A stretch of DNA of 64,000 nt from JBQTII01 sp052388275 (GCA_052388275.1 JBQTII010000008.1:1-64000); one strand, 5' to 3'. Shown: positions 33,589 through 41,565, counted from the first letter of the stretch. The notes: a model not told the origin generated them from the sequence alone. Numbers and translations are program-made.

Positions 33589-34031
33589 TGCTCGTGTCCG
33601 TGATCGGCGGTGTTCACGCTCTTTCTCGGCGCGGCCTTGCGGGCAGGGGCCTTCTTGGCGGCTGAGCGCTTCGGCAGGGTCGCCGTGGTCGTCGTCGGCG
33701 GGGGAGCCGCGGACGACGTGTGCGGCATGACGGTGGGCTCGGCGGCAGTTCCGGCGCCCTCACCGGGTGCCGGCGCGGTCTCACCCAGGGTTGCGCGGGC
33801 CTCGGCGATCATGTCCCCGGCCGCGAGCCTGGCCTCCTCGGTCACATCGCCGAGACGGCGTCCGCCCACGATTCCGGCGGCGATGCCCCTGACAGCCGCC
33901 CGGCGTGCGGCCGGGGCAACGTACGGGCGCGCCCGGCCGGCCGACCTGACGATCACGTTGCCGAGCGTCCCCGCGACGGCGTACTGCACCAATCGCCCGA
34001 CCATTGATCCGGCAAACAGACCTGCGGCCAT
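33585..34031 (-). CDS. PacL1-like DUF1490 protein, P-ATPase partner
   Basis: A 148-aa protein; ATG 34031 is chosen because GGAGGTTGTGATC precedes it. The hydrophobic N terminus (GLFAGSMVGRLVQYAVAGTLG), the VRSAGRARPYVAPAARR block and a Glu-rich stretch fit DUF1490. A long Ala/Pro/Thr/Lys linker leads to the C-terminal DHGHEH, matching the metal-binding tail (DLHDHDH) of M. tuberculosis PacL1, which clusters with CtpC and stabilises it in zinc-resistance platforms. It overlaps the ATPase gene by 4 bp. Confidence 0.8.
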   Translation of the reverse strand: MAAGLFAGSMVGRLVQYAVAGTLGNVIVRSAGRARPYVAPAARRAAVRGIAAGIVGGRRLGDVTEEARLAAGDMIAEARATLGETAPAPGEGAGTAAEPTVMPHTSSAAPPPTTTTATLPKRSAAKKAPARKAAPRKSVNTADHGHEH

Positions 34032-34107
34032 GATCACAACCTCCGGAGTGCGACGGTCACCGACTGGCGGGCTGCTGGTGAAGCAGGCTCACCTTATCGT
34101 CGATATC

Positions 34108-34122
34108 GACAATCAGTTCATC
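34108..34122 (-). promoter_or_regulatory. Degenerate Zur-like site upstream of the exporter genes
   Basis: GACAATCAGTTCATC lies 77 bp upstream of the PacL1-like start. It shares GACAATCA with the strong boxes but its right half is poor. If real it could place the exporter under Zur, which in Streptomyces coelicolor activates the exporter gene zitB at high zinc. Confidence 0.35.
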
Positions 34123-34131
34123 GTGGCGCCG

Positions 34132-35001
34132 TCACACCCGACCGGCGGCGGCGCTGAGGATGGCCAGGCCGTGGTCGGTCCGCAGGACCTGCACCGGGGT
34201 CCCGTAGAGCTCGGTGAGCACGGGGGAGGTGAGGATCTGTTCCGGCGTTCCCATCCGGTGCCCTTGCGGGCCCAGGAACAACACCCGGTCGACCACCCCC
34301 AGGATCGGGTTGATCTCGTGGGTGACGAGCACGACCGCGGTGCGGTGCGTGCGCCGGCGGGCATCGAGAAGTTCGACCACGGCGCGCTGGTGGTTCAGGT
34401 CGAGGGAGAGCAGCGGCTCATCACAGAGCAGGATCGCGGGCTCCGTGGCGAGAGCCTGCGCGATGCGTATCCGCTGTTGCTCGCCGCCGGACAGCATCCC
34501 CAGCGGTGCATCCGCGTAGGCAGTGGCGCCCACTGCGCTCAGCAGCTCGTCGACTCGGCGCTCCGCGCGGGGAACCCGGCGCAGCGCCCAGCGGTCCCCG
34601 TCGACCCCGAGGCGCACCAGATCCCGGGCGCGGATGCCGGCGGCGGAGGACAGTGCCTGCTGCTGCGGGACGTAGCCGATCTGACGGCTGCCACTGCGCA
34701 CGCGGCGCCCGCCGATCTGCAGGCGCCCGGCGCTCAAGGGCGTCAGGCCGAGCAGCACTCGCAACAGGCTGGTCTTGCCGGCCCCGTTGGGTCCGAGGAT
34801 GGCGACGAACTCACCCGCCGCGACCGCGAAGCTCAGCTCGCTCCACAGTGTGCGTGCACCGTAGGCGAGGGCACCGTCGCGTAAGAACAATGCGCAGGTG
34901 GGTTCCTCCGACGACGGGGTACTCGGTTCATCCGCCGACAGGTTTACGCCGAGTTCTTCCACGCCTAGATCATCGGTGATGATCGCGCGGTCGGTGCTCA
35001 T
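34132..35001 (-). CDS. znuC: Zinc ABC transporter ATPase, first copy
   Basis: A 289-aa ATPase from ATG 35001 (the frame is open further upstream). After a 40-residue acidic leader come Walker A LGPNGAGKTSLL (about 75), Q-loop VPQQQAL, signature LSGGEQQR (about 167), Walker B ILLCDEPL and the switch VTHE. It overlaps the substrate-binding protein gene by 4 bp (ATGA) and should power zinc import through the permease at 36252. The leader is longer than usual for ZnuC. Confidence 0.88.
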   Translation of the reverse strand: MSTDRAIITDDLGVEELGVNLSADEPSTPSSEEPTCALFLRDGALAYGARTLWSELSFAVAAGEFVAILGPNGAGKTSLLRVLLGLTPLSAGRLQIGGRRVRSGSRQIGYVPQQQALSSAAGIRARDLVRLGVDGDRWALRRVPRAERRVDELLSAVGATAYADAPLGMLSGGEQQRIRIAQALATEPAILLCDEPLLSLDLNHQRAVVELLDARRRTHRTAVVLVTHEINPILGVVDRVLFLGPQGHRMGTPEQILTSPVLTELYGTPVQVLRTDHGLAILSAAAGRV

Positions 35002-36194
35002 GCCAGGGCGCTCGCCAGCGCGTCGAGGTTCTGCCCCATCCAGGTGAGGTAGTCGGTCCCGGCCGGCAGGGTCTCGCGCACGTTGATGACCGGCACGCCG
35101 TTGCTTTCGGCTGCCGCGCGCAGCTGATCGGTCTGCGGCCCGGTCGTCTGGGTGTTGTACACCAGTGCCTGCACTGCGCCCCCGGACATCAGCGCCAAGG
35201 TTTCCGCCAGGATGCGCACCGGAACGTCGGTGCCCTCCTCGATCGCCTCGCTGAACTCCGCGGGCGTGGCGTTGAGCAGTCCGCAATCTTCTAGCAGCAG
35301 TCCGGCGACGATCTCGGTCACCGCGACCTGCTCACCGCTGTGGGCGGTGCGCAGCGCGGCCTGGCGGGCTTGCAGCTCGTCGAGCCTGGCGCGGAACGCG
35401 GCGGCATTGGCCGCAAACACCTCGCCTGATTCCGGGGCGGCGTCGGTGAAGGCATCCGCGATCTGGCCCGCGAGGGCATCCATGGCGTCGAGGTCGTACC
35501 AGACGTGCTCGTTGACGCCGTCCTCGGAATGCCCGTGGCCAGCCTCGTCGGAGTGCCCGTCGTCGGAGTGCCCGTCGTCGGAGTGGCCCTCGTCGTCGGA
35601 GTGGCCCTCGTCGTCGGAGTGGCCGTCGTCGGAGTGGCCGTCATCGTCGGAGTGGCCCTCTTCATCTGAGTGGCCGTCGTCGCTGGCGGCCTCGGGGGTG
35701 GTGGTTGCCGACGGGGACGCGGCGGGGGTGGGGGCGCTCTCGGGGGTGGCGGCCGCGGTGGGGGCGCTCTCGGGGGTCGCGGCCGCGGTGGTGCCGCTCA
35801 GGGCGTCGACGGCGGTAATGACGGTGCGCTCGCCGCCGGCAGCGGAGCGCAGTTGGGTCATGAACTCGTCGTAATGGCCGCCGTTCTCGATCACGACCTG
35901 GGCATTAGCGAGCGTCAATTGAGTGCGTGCAGTGGCCTCGAAGCTGTGTGGGTCCTGGGTGTCGCCCTCGATGATTGAGGTGACCGCGACCCGGTCGCCG
36001 CCGATGCTGCGCGCGATGTCGCCGTAGACGTCGGTGGAGGCAACCACCGCGATCGGTGGGCCTGCGGCGACGGCGGTACTGGTCGGCGTGACGGCAGCGT
36101 CGGGAGCAGCCGCAACGTCGTCGGAATCGTCGGCACAGCCCGCCGCTGCCAGAACTGCAGCGATGATCAGTGCTCCTGCCCGGAGTACGCGCAC
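34998..36194 (-). CDS. znuA: Zinc-binding lipoprotein ZnuA with a long His/Asp repeat, first copy
   Basis: A 398-aa lipoprotein (lipobox LAAAGC, about residue 20) of the cluster A-1 family. The ligand motifs are visible: NGGHYDEF, EHVWYDL, and the late loop VRILAETLALMSGG with the C-terminal acidic site. Between about residues 165 and 205 there is a tandem repeat of GHSDDE/GHSDD units (nine to ten His), much longer than the usual His-rich loop, which captures or senses zinc. The ATG lies 34 bp from a Zur box; znuC overlaps the end. Confidence 0.9.
   Translation of the reverse strand: MRVLRAGALIIAAVLAAAGCADDSDDVAAAPDAAVTPTSTAVAAGPPIAVVASTDVYGDIARSIGGDRVAVTSIIEGDTQDPHSFEATARTQLTLANAQVVIENGGHYDEFMTQLRSAAGGERTVITAVDALSGTTAAATPESAPTAAATPESAPTPAASPSATTTPEAASDDGHSDEEGHSDDDGHSDDGHSDDEGHSDDEGHSDDGHSDDGHSDEAGHGHSEDGVNEHVWYDLDAMDALAGQIADAFTDAAPESGEVFAANAAAFRARLDELQARQAALRTAHSGEQVAVTEIVAGLLLEDCGLLNATPAEFSEAIEEGTDVPVRILAETLALMSGGAVQALVYNTQTTGPQTDQLRAAAESNGVPVINVRETLPAGTDYLTWMGQNLDALASALA
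35540..35690. repeat. Degenerate tandem repeat coding for the ZnuA His loop
   Basis: Near-identical 15- and 18-bp units (core GGAGTGGCC(G/C)TC on this strand) are repeated about nine times. They encode the GHSDD(E) units, so slippage could change the number of metal-binding repeats between strains. Confidence 0.75.
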
Positions 36195-36227
36195 GGCCCC
36201 TCCTTCTCAGTTACGAAAACTATTTCC

Positions 36228-36242
36228 GTTAGTAATGGTAAC
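36228..36242 (-). promoter_or_regulatory. Candidate Zur box upstream of znuA
   Basis: GTTAGTAATGGTAAC is an imperfect 7-1-7 inverted repeat in the 57-bp gap between znuB and znuA. On the minus strand it reads GTTACCATTACTAAC, matching the TACCATT core of the box at 39557-39577. A second weaker repeat (ACGAAA…TTCCGT) lies beside it. Confidence 0.6.
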
Positions 36243-36251
36243 CGTTGGCGC

Positions 36252-37181
36252 TCACGTCGGCATAGCGCCCGTCGGGGCCGGCTCCGGCGCAGTCACAATC
36301 GAGACCTGCGGCTGACCCCGGGCTGCCCAACCGCGCTTGGTCCGACCGGCACCTATGATGCGGCACACGGCGTAGATGGCGAAGGACAGCGTCGTCACGT
36401 AGGGGCTGATGGGTACCTCGCTGCCCAGGGCGAGCAGGATCCCCCCGAGCATCGAGACCATGGCAAAGGTGACGCTGAGCAAGGTGATCAAGCGAACTGA
36501 GGCGGTCACCTGCATCGCGGCTGCGGCCGGCGTGCACAGCAGGGCAAGGACCAGCAGGGCGCCGATAATCTGGATCGCCGCGGCCACCGCGAGCCCGAGC
36601 AGCAGCATGAAGGCGATCGAGAGCAGGCGCAGGTTGATCCCCCGGGCGGCCGCCACCTCGGGGTCGACGCTGGCGAAGTGCAGCGGCCGCCAGATCAGGG
36701 CCAGCGCCACGATGACGAAGACGCAGATGCCGGCGAGCTGGGCGAGTTTCGGGTCATCGACGGCGACGATCTGGCCGGTGAGCAACCCGAACTTGTTGGC
36801 TGCCCGACCTTCGTACAGAGCCAGGAACAGCACCCCGAGCCCGAGCCCGAAGGGCATCAGCACCCCGACGATCGAGTTGCGATCCCGCGCCTTGGTGCCC
36901 AGCGCGCCGAGCAGGAAGGCCGCGATCAGCGATCCGACCAGCGAGCCCGTCACCACGCTGGCGCCGAGAAGCAGCGCGCCGGCAGCGCCGGCGAAGGACA
37001 GCTCACTGATGCCGTGCACCGCAAAGGGCAGGTCCCGGTTCATCACGAACGGCCCGAGCAGGCCACTGACCAGCGCGACGAGGGCTCCCGCGATCAGGGA
37101 ATTGCGTGCGATCTCCAGCAGGGCGCCGTAGTCATCAAAGTTGATGACCCGTTCGAAGCCGTCCGCGGCGAGCGGCGTCAT
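36252..37181 (-). CDS. znuB: Zinc ABC transporter permease, first copy
   Basis: A 309-aa membrane protein with about eight helices of the ABC-3 type: SGLLGPFVMNRDLPFAVHGISELSFAG near the N terminus (the conserved cytoplasmic loop), DPEVAAARGI in the middle, and IIGALLVLALLCTPAAAAMQ at the end. It forms the channel for the ZnuA/ZnuC pair encoded downstream. The order znuB-znuA-znuC, with a box before both znuB and znuA, is unusual; the ATPase and binding protein are coupled, but the permease has its own promoter. Confidence 0.88.
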   Translation of the reverse strand: MTPLAADGFERVINFDDYGALLEIARNSLIAGALVALVSGLLGPFVMNRDLPFAVHGISELSFAGAAGALLLGASVVTGSLVGSLIAAFLLGALGTKARDRNSIVGVLMPFGLGLGVLFLALYEGRAANKFGLLTGQIVAVDDPKLAQLAGICVFVIVALALIWRPLHFASVDPEVAAARGINLRLLSIAFMLLLGLAVAAAIQIIGALLVLALLCTPAAAAMQVTASVRLITLLSVTFAMVSMLGGILLALGSEVPISPYVTTLSFAIYAVCRIIGAGRTKRGWAARGQPQVSIVTAPEPAPTGAMPT

Positions 37182-37212
37182 CGGCCCGGCGGCGCAGCTG
37201 GCATGGGCTCAC

Positions 37213-37232
37213 TGTAACGAGAACCGTTGCCA
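37213..37232 (-). promoter_or_regulatory. Candidate Zur box upstream of znuB
   Basis: On the minus strand GGCAACGGTTCTCGTTACAG lies about 30 bp upstream of the znuB ATG. The part TTCTCGTTA aligns with the boxes at 39557 and 29498, and AACG…CGTT forms an inverted pair. Confidence 0.55.
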
Positions 37233-37270
37233 GCCTCCGATTCGGCAGTCTCGGGCATGGGCACGAGCGG

Positions 37271-38020
37271 TTACTCGTAGGGCCGGGCGGGGGCTGAGAT
37301 CTCGCGCACGTCGCTGGCCGCCAAGACCGGCAGGCCCGAGCGCCGATCGGTCGAGGTCGGCTGCGCATGCCGGCCGGTCACGATGACCCAGGTATCGCGC
37401 GGCGGGGCAGTGGCGCCGGTGATGACGACCTTGATCGCGCGGCCGTCTGCTGCACAACAGCTCAGGCTCATTCGGGTCAGGAACCACTCGCCCTTCCCGC
37501 GCGGAGTGACGAACCCGCTCAGCTCGACGTTGCGTCCCGCCAGGGTCTCGCCCTCGTCGTAGAGGGAACGCCAGCCGTACTCGGTCAACGTGATCGGGGC
37601 CGGGTCGGCGGGCGGCAACGGCGGGAAGTCATAGCTGTCCGGTTCGGCGACCACTCCGCTCTCCCGGTCAGCGGCGAAGGACCCCAGCGGTGCCGGTGCG
37701 ACCACCATCATGACCAGCACCGGCAGGGCCAGCAGCCACGCGACTCGGGGGACGTGGGCCGCGCCATGCTCGTCCACCTCCCCCTCACCATGCTGATGGG
37801 TCTCGGCGCAGCTCGGGGTTCCCAGGCGACCGGGGCGCTTGGACGGCACCAGCAACCAGAATGCCTGGATGAGACCGAGCACGAGGAAGGCCAGCGCGGC
37901 GACGAGCAGGAAGGGCGCAAGTGAGGGTTTGACGTAGTACAGGTAGGTGCCGTCAAGGGTGCTGCGCAGCATGGTGGCACCGACCATCACCAAGATGATC
38001 ATCTGCGCGCTGGCGATCAC
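37271..38020 (-). CDS. TIGR03943-family permease subunit, second copy
   Basis: A 249-aa paralogue of the protein at 28734, from GTG 38020 overlapping the permease stop. It keeps the two N-terminal helices, a loop ETHQHGEGEVDEHGAAH that is richer in His/Glu, the third helix (VAWLLALPVLVMMVVAPAP), and the extracytoplasmic LSCCAADGRAIKVVITG. It ends YE, as does its paralogue. It should act with the permease encoded just upstream. Confidence 0.75.
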   Translation of the reverse strand: MIASAQMIILVMVGATMLRSTLDGTYLYYVKPSLAPFLLVAALAFLVLGLIQAFWLLVPSKRPGRLGTPSCAETHQHGEGEVDEHGAAHVPRVAWLLALPVLVMMVVAPAPLGSFAADRESGVVAEPDSYDFPPLPPADPAPITLTEYGWRSLYDEGETLAGRNVELSGFVTPRGKGEWFLTRMSLSCCAADGRAIKVVITGATAPPRDTWVIVTGRHAQPTSTDRRSGLPVLAASDVREISAPARPYE

Positions 38021-39039
38021 AGCAGCACCGCCGCAACACCGAGCGCGCAGGCAATCGCGACCAGGAACGTCAGCGGCGCGAACCACAGCGTGAAGCGGCG
38101 CCCGAAGGTGCCGATCTGCAGGGCGATCAGCTTGATGTCGACCACCGGCCCGACGACCAGGAACACCAGCCGGGAGGTGTGGGAGAACTGGCTGAGCCCG
38201 GCCGCGACGAAGGCGTCCGCCTCGGAACAGATGGCGAGCGCCACCGCCAGCCCGGCCAGGCACGCAATAGCGAGCCACTCCCGGTCGGCGACGGCGTTAA
38301 GGGCTTGCGCCGGTACCACGACCTTGAGCGTCGCGGCCGTCATGGCGCCCAGGATCAAGAAGCCGCCGGCGTGCAGCAGGTCGTGCTGCACCGAGACCCG
38401 GAACTGCTCCATCCGTCCGGCCTCCGGTGCGGCCTGCGGGCGCCGCGCCTGCCTGAGCCATTCCATCCGCCCGAAGCGCAGCCAGAGCCAGCCCATGATG
38501 ACCGCCGTGGCGAGTGAGGCGAGCAGGCGCGCGATGACCATGTCGGGTCGGCCCGGAAACGCCACCGCGGTGGCGACCAGGACCACGGGATTGATCGCGG
38601 GCGCCGCGAGCAGGAACGTGAGCGCTGCCGCGGCCGGCACCCCCCGGCGCATGAGTCCGGCCGCGACTGGCACCGAGGCGCACTCACAGCCCGGGAGCAC
38701 GGCCCCGGCGACCCCGGCCACCGGCACTGCCAGACCCGGGCGTGAGGGCATGGCGCGGCGCAGCGCCGCCGGCGGTACGTAAACGGTGATCACCGCCGAG
38801 AGCACCACGCCGAACACCAGGAACGGCAGGGCCTGGAACGTGACCGCCACAAAGATCGTGGCCCACGCCGACACCGCGGGCCCGGCAAAGATCCCGACCA
38901 GTTGCGGCTGAGCGAGCAGCGCTGCGGCGATGGCGACGATGATCAGCGCCATCACCGTGTCGTCCCACCGGGACTTCGACGGCGGCTGCGCGGCGCCAAC
39001 CTCGGGGCTGCCCGTCTGCTGCTGATCGGCGCTCGTCAT
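38017..39039 (-). CDS. Permease (UPF0718/YcgR-like), second copy
   Basis: A 340-aa membrane protein from ATG 39039 (GGAGGATGCCCCC nearby); an upstream in-frame start at 39102 is less likely. LPGCECASVPVAAGLMRRGVP and AICSEADAFVAAGLSQF are the same signatures as in the copy at 27673. A near-perfect Zur box lies about 100 bp upstream, so this pair is more clearly tied to zinc starvation than the first. The substrate is not known. Confidence 0.75.
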   Translation of the reverse strand: MTSADQQQTGSPEVGAAQPPSKSRWDDTVMALIIVAIAAALLAQPQLVGIFAGPAVSAWATIFVAVTFQALPFLVFGVVLSAVITVYVPPAALRRAMPSRPGLAVPVAGVAGAVLPGCECASVPVAAGLMRRGVPAAAALTFLLAAPAINPVVLVATAVAFPGRPDMVIARLLASLATAVIMGWLWLRFGRMEWLRQARRPQAAPEAGRMEQFRVSVQHDLLHAGGFLILGAMTAATLKVVVPAQALNAVADREWLAIACLAGLAVALAICSEADAFVAAGLSQFSHTSRLVFLVVGPVVDIKLIALQIGTFGRRFTLWFAPLTFLVAIACALGVAAVLL

Positions 39040-39137
39040 GGGGGCATCCTCCCGTGAGACGGCGCCGCGGCCACGGCGATGAGCGAAACTGTGGACAACC
39101 AAGTCCGCGCGCGGTGGCTGTGGACAAACTCACTCTA

Positions 39138-39154
39138 ACGGCAACGATTGCCGT
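39138..39154 (-). promoter_or_regulatory. Strong candidate Zur box upstream of the second permease pair
   Basis: ACGGCAACGATTGCCGT is a perfect 7-3-7 inverted repeat 99 bp upstream of ATG 39039 and just past the end of the mIHF gene. Confidence 0.7.
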
Positions 39155-39191
39155 TGCACGGCCCCGAACGGGGGCCGCCGGTTGAACGGGC

Positions 39192-39515
39192 TCAGGGTCC
39201 CGGGCGGACCTGGGCGGTGGCGTCCAGCAGCCACGAGCGCTGCGCCGGTGTGAGAGCGCCAAGCCGGCGAGTGGGATCGATCTTCGCTCCGTTGAGTACC
39301 GCCCCGACCCGCACGGGACCGAATCCCGGCAGTGCCTTGAGCACCCGGCCGACGCGGATCCGTGTCGCGGTGGGGTCGTCGCGGTCCAGCACCTGTGCCA
39401 GCGTCAGCCGACCGCTCTTGAGTTCGGTGGTCAATTCGGTCTGGGCGCGGCGGGCGAGCGCGGCCTTGGCGAGCGCCGCCTCGCGCTGAGCCGGGGTCAT
39501 CGGGGGCAGGGCCAT
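39192..39515 (-). CDS. mihF: Integration host factor of actinobacterial type (mIHF), cluster copy
   Basis: A 107-aa protein. MALPPMTPAQREAALAKA…ARRAQTEL, VGRVLKALPGFGPVRVGAVL (the helix-two-turn-helix) and IDPTRRLGALTPAQR match mIHF, the nucleoid protein that bends DNA and is normally a constitutive single gene near gmk. Here it lies between two Zur boxes and diverges from rpmE2. It is probably a second, zinc-responsive copy, though I cannot see whether another exists in the genome. Confidence 0.8.
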   Translation of the reverse strand: MALPPMTPAQREAALAKAALARRAQTELTTELKSGRLTLAQVLDRDDPTATRIRVGRVLKALPGFGPVRVGAVLNGAKIDPTRRLGALTPAQRSWLLDATAQVRPGP

Positions 39516-39556
39516 GGTTCTCTCCTCAAGATCGACGAGGTGCAGATCGGGGCACC

Positions 39557-39577
39557 CTATAACGAGAATGGTAATCA
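39557..39577. promoter_or_regulatory. Candidate Zur box shared by mihF and rpmE2
   Basis: On the minus strand TGATTACCATTCTCGTTATAG aligns position by position with the box at 29498 (ATCATTCTCGATAG). It sits 42 bp from the mihF start and 50 bp from the rpmE2 start, so it may control both directions. Confidence 0.6.
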
Positions 39578-39626
39578 ACAGCGATAACCGCCATGATGGT
39601 CACGTTGCCCCGCTGATCGGAGAGTC

Positions 39627-39875
39627 ATGAAACCCGAGATCCACCCGCGATACGACTACGTGGTGTTCCGCGACAAGAGTGCCGACTTCGCGTTCCTGAC
39701 CAGGTCCACGGCGGTCGGCAAGGAATCCATGGTGTGGGAGAACGGGCAGAGTTACCCGGTCATCGACGTGGAGATCTCGAGCTCGAGTCACCCCTTCTAC
39801 ACCGGCAAGTCTCGCGTACTCGACACCGCAGGCCGGGTGGAGAAGTTCCAGCAGCGCTACGGCAGATCCCGGTGA
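39627..39875 (+). CDS. rpmE2: Ribosomal protein L31 type B, zinc-free
   Basis: An 82-aa L31 of type B: MKPEIHPRYDYVVFRDKSAD, SSSHPFYTGK and RVEKFQQRYG. It lacks the Cys residues that hold zinc in type A L31. Such copies replace L31 during zinc starvation and free its zinc. Translation from ATG with GGAGAG ahead. Followed by rpmG in the same direction. Confidence 0.93.
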   Translation: MKPEIHPRYDYVVFRDKSADFAFLTRSTAVGKESMVWENGQSYPVIDVEISSSSHPFYTGKSRVLDTAGRVEKFQQRYGRSR

Positions 39876-39913
39876 CGCCCTTGCGCGCGCACCGGCAGGT
39901 CGCGCTGCAAGGC

Positions 39914-39930
39914 GGAATCGTTATCGTGAC
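39914..39930 (+). promoter_or_regulatory. Candidate Zur box upstream of rpmG-rpmB
   Basis: GGAATCGTTATCGTGAC reads CACGATAACGATTCC on the other strand and shares GATAACGATT with the strong box at 51201. It is 24 bp before the L33 ATG. Confidence 0.55.
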
Positions 39931-39953
39931 GAACAAGCACGGAGGTGAGCGCG

Positions 39954-40121
39954 ATGGCGCGTAAGGACGAGGTGCGTCCGATCGTGAAGCTGCGGTCGAC
40001 CGGGGGGACGGGTTACACCTACGTCACCCGAAAGAACCGCCGCAACGACCCCGAGCGGATGGTGCTGCGCAAGTACGACCCGGTCCTGCGCCGGCACATC
40101 GAGTTCCGGGAGGAGCGCTGA
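39954..40121 (+). CDS. rpmG: Ribosomal protein L33, zinc-free paralogue
   Basis: A 55-aa L33: MARKDEVRPIVKLRST, YTYVTRKNRRNDPERM and KYDPVLRRHIEFREE. Zinc-type L33 has two CxxC pairs; this has none. GGAGGTGAGC gives a strong ribosome-binding site. It begins a run rpmG-rpmB-COG0523. Confidence 0.93.
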   Translation: MARKDEVRPIVKLRSTGGTGYTYVTRKNRRNDPERMVLRKYDPVLRRHIEFREER

Positions 40122-40164
40122 CATGAGCGAGCGAGTCAGCAAGAACAGTGCACTGTTGCTCATG
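40122..40164 (+). other. Hairpin and 24-codon frame between rpmG and rpmB
   Basis: CATGAGC (40122-40128) and GCTCATG (40158-40164) are a perfect inverted pair, and between them AGCA/TGCT and ACAGTG/CACTGT pair further, giving a long stem in the transcript. The same bases contain ATG 40123 to TGA 40197 (MSERVSKNSALLLMK…), which overlaps the rpmB start. Either a small coupling peptide or only the stem is functional. Confidence 0.35.
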
Positions 40165-40193
40165 AAGTGGCCGAGCGCCAGCGAGGATACGCA

Positions 40194-40430
40194 ATGAGCA
40201 ACGTCTGCATGCTCACGGGAGCCAAGCCCGGCTTCGGCCACGCGATCTCGCACTCCCACGTGCGAACCAAGCGCCGCTTCGACGTCAACATTCAGCACCG
40301 CCGGTTCTTCCTGGTCAGCGAGAACCGCACCGTGCGCCTGACGCTGTCGGCGCGCGGCTTGAAGACCGTGGACAAGATCGGGGTGGAGGAAGCGGTGCGC
40401 CGCATCCGGGCCCGAGGGGTCAGGGTCTAG
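40194..40430 (+). CDS. rpmB: Ribosomal protein L28, zinc-free paralogue
   Basis: A 78-aa L28: MSNVCMLTGAKPGFGHAISHSHVRTKRRF, then LSARGLKTVDKIGVEEAV. Actinobacterial zinc-type L28 begins with CxxCGKGP; here the pair is reduced to a single Cys. It is downstream of zinc-free L33 and a Zur-like box, so it is a starvation copy. Confidence 0.93.
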   Translation: MSNVCMLTGAKPGFGHAISHSHVRTKRRFDVNIQHRRFFLVSENRTVRLTLSARGLKTVDKIGVEEAVRRIRARGVRV

Positions 40431-40460
40431 CGGCTGCGCTGCGGGCTAGGCTAGACGCCG

Positions 40461-41528
40461 ATGGTGAGCCAGCCGACCGTGCCGGTCGTGGTCCTGACCG
40501 GATACCTCGGGGCGGGGAAGACCACCCTGCTCAACCACCTGCTGCGCCGATCCGGCGCCCGCGTGGGGGTCATCGTGAACGACTTCGGTTCGGTGAATAT
40601 CGACGCTGGCCTGATTACGGGTCAGATCGACGAACCGGCCTCGATCGCCGGCGGTTGCCTCTGCTGCATCGCCAATACCGACGAGCTTGACGAGGCGCTG
40701 GCCAAGCTCAGCCGTGCGCGCATGCGACTGGATGCGATCGTCGTCGAGGCGAGCGGGCTGGCCGAACCGGGCACTCTCGCCCGGCTTATCCGCACCAGCA
40801 GAGTCGACCGGATTCGGCCAGGCGGGGTGGTCGATGTGATCGACGCGGCGGAGTACTTCGGAACGCTCGACGACGGTAGAGGTGCCCCGCCGGTGCGGTT
40901 CGCGTCCGCCTCCCTCGTGGTGGTCAACAAGCTGGACCAAGTCCCCGCTCACACCCGCACTCACGTTCTGGCCGCGATCGATGCGCGCATTCGGGCCCGT
41001 CACCCCGACGTGCTCGTTGTGCGGGCCGAGCACTGCCGAATCGATCCGAAGTTGATCTTCGACGTCGCCCTCGATCCCGACGCGAGCGGCCAGCTCAGCA
41101 TCGACTCCTTGCTGCGCGAGGCCGCCGCGAGCGAACACCTTCACGACGATGACTACCACCATGACCACCAGCACGCGGAGTCAGTGACCTTGACGGTGTC
41201 TGCCACGGTTGAGCCTCGTGCGGTGCTGACTTTTTTGCGTGACCCTCCTGCCACCGCATATCGGGTCAAGGGGACGGTGGCGGTTGCGGTGCCGACAGGC
41301 GCGTTGTCCTACCACATTGATGTAGTCGGCGGCAGCGCCTATGTGCGAGCCGCCGGCGGGCACATTGCACCGGTGACAGCTCCGGTGCTCAGCCAGCTGG
41401 TCGCCATCGGCCTCAACCTGGACGTAGTCGACGTACGTCGGCGCCTTGCGCAGGCGCTGGCACCTGCTGCGCAACCCGACGCCCCCGGGGTACGCGCACT
41501 ACACCGCCTGCATGGCGCCCTCGGCTGA
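40461..41528 (+). CDS. COG0523 metallochaperone GTPase (CobW/ZNG1-like), first copy
   Basis: A 355-aa G3E GTPase. P-loop VVLTGYLGAGKTTLL (about 10-25), switch Asp in NDFGSVNID, metal motif GGCLCCI (about residue 69), Walker B VVEASGLAEP, and NKLD base specificity (about 157). A loop HLHDDDYHHDHQHAE adds metal-binding histidines, and a short CobW C-terminal domain follows. Proteins of this kind hand zinc or cobalt to client enzymes in a GTP-dependent way. It follows rpmB by 30 bp in the same starvation unit. Confidence 0.88.
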   Translation: MVSQPTVPVVVLTGYLGAGKTTLLNHLLRRSGARVGVIVNDFGSVNIDAGLITGQIDEPASIAGGCLCCIANTDELDEALAKLSRARMRLDAIVVEASGLAEPGTLARLIRTSRVDRIRPGGVVDVIDAAEYFGTLDDGRGAPPVRFASASLVVVNKLDQVPAHTRTHVLAAIDARIRARHPDVLVVRAEHCRIDPKLIFDVALDPDASGQLSIDSLLREAAASEHLHDDDYHHDHQHAESVTLTVSATVEPRAVLTFLRDPPATAYRVKGTVAVAVPTGALSYHIDVVGGSAYVRAAGGHIAPVTAPVLSQLVAIGLNLDVVDVRRRLAQALAPAAQPDAPGVRALHRLHGALG

Positions 41529-41565
41529 GTCCGCCATCACAGCCGGCGAGAGTCCACGGACGCGA

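Noticed and set aside
35540..35690. CRISPR-like regular repeats
   Set aside because: The units are contiguous 15-18 bp coding repeats in frame with znuA and have no spacers.
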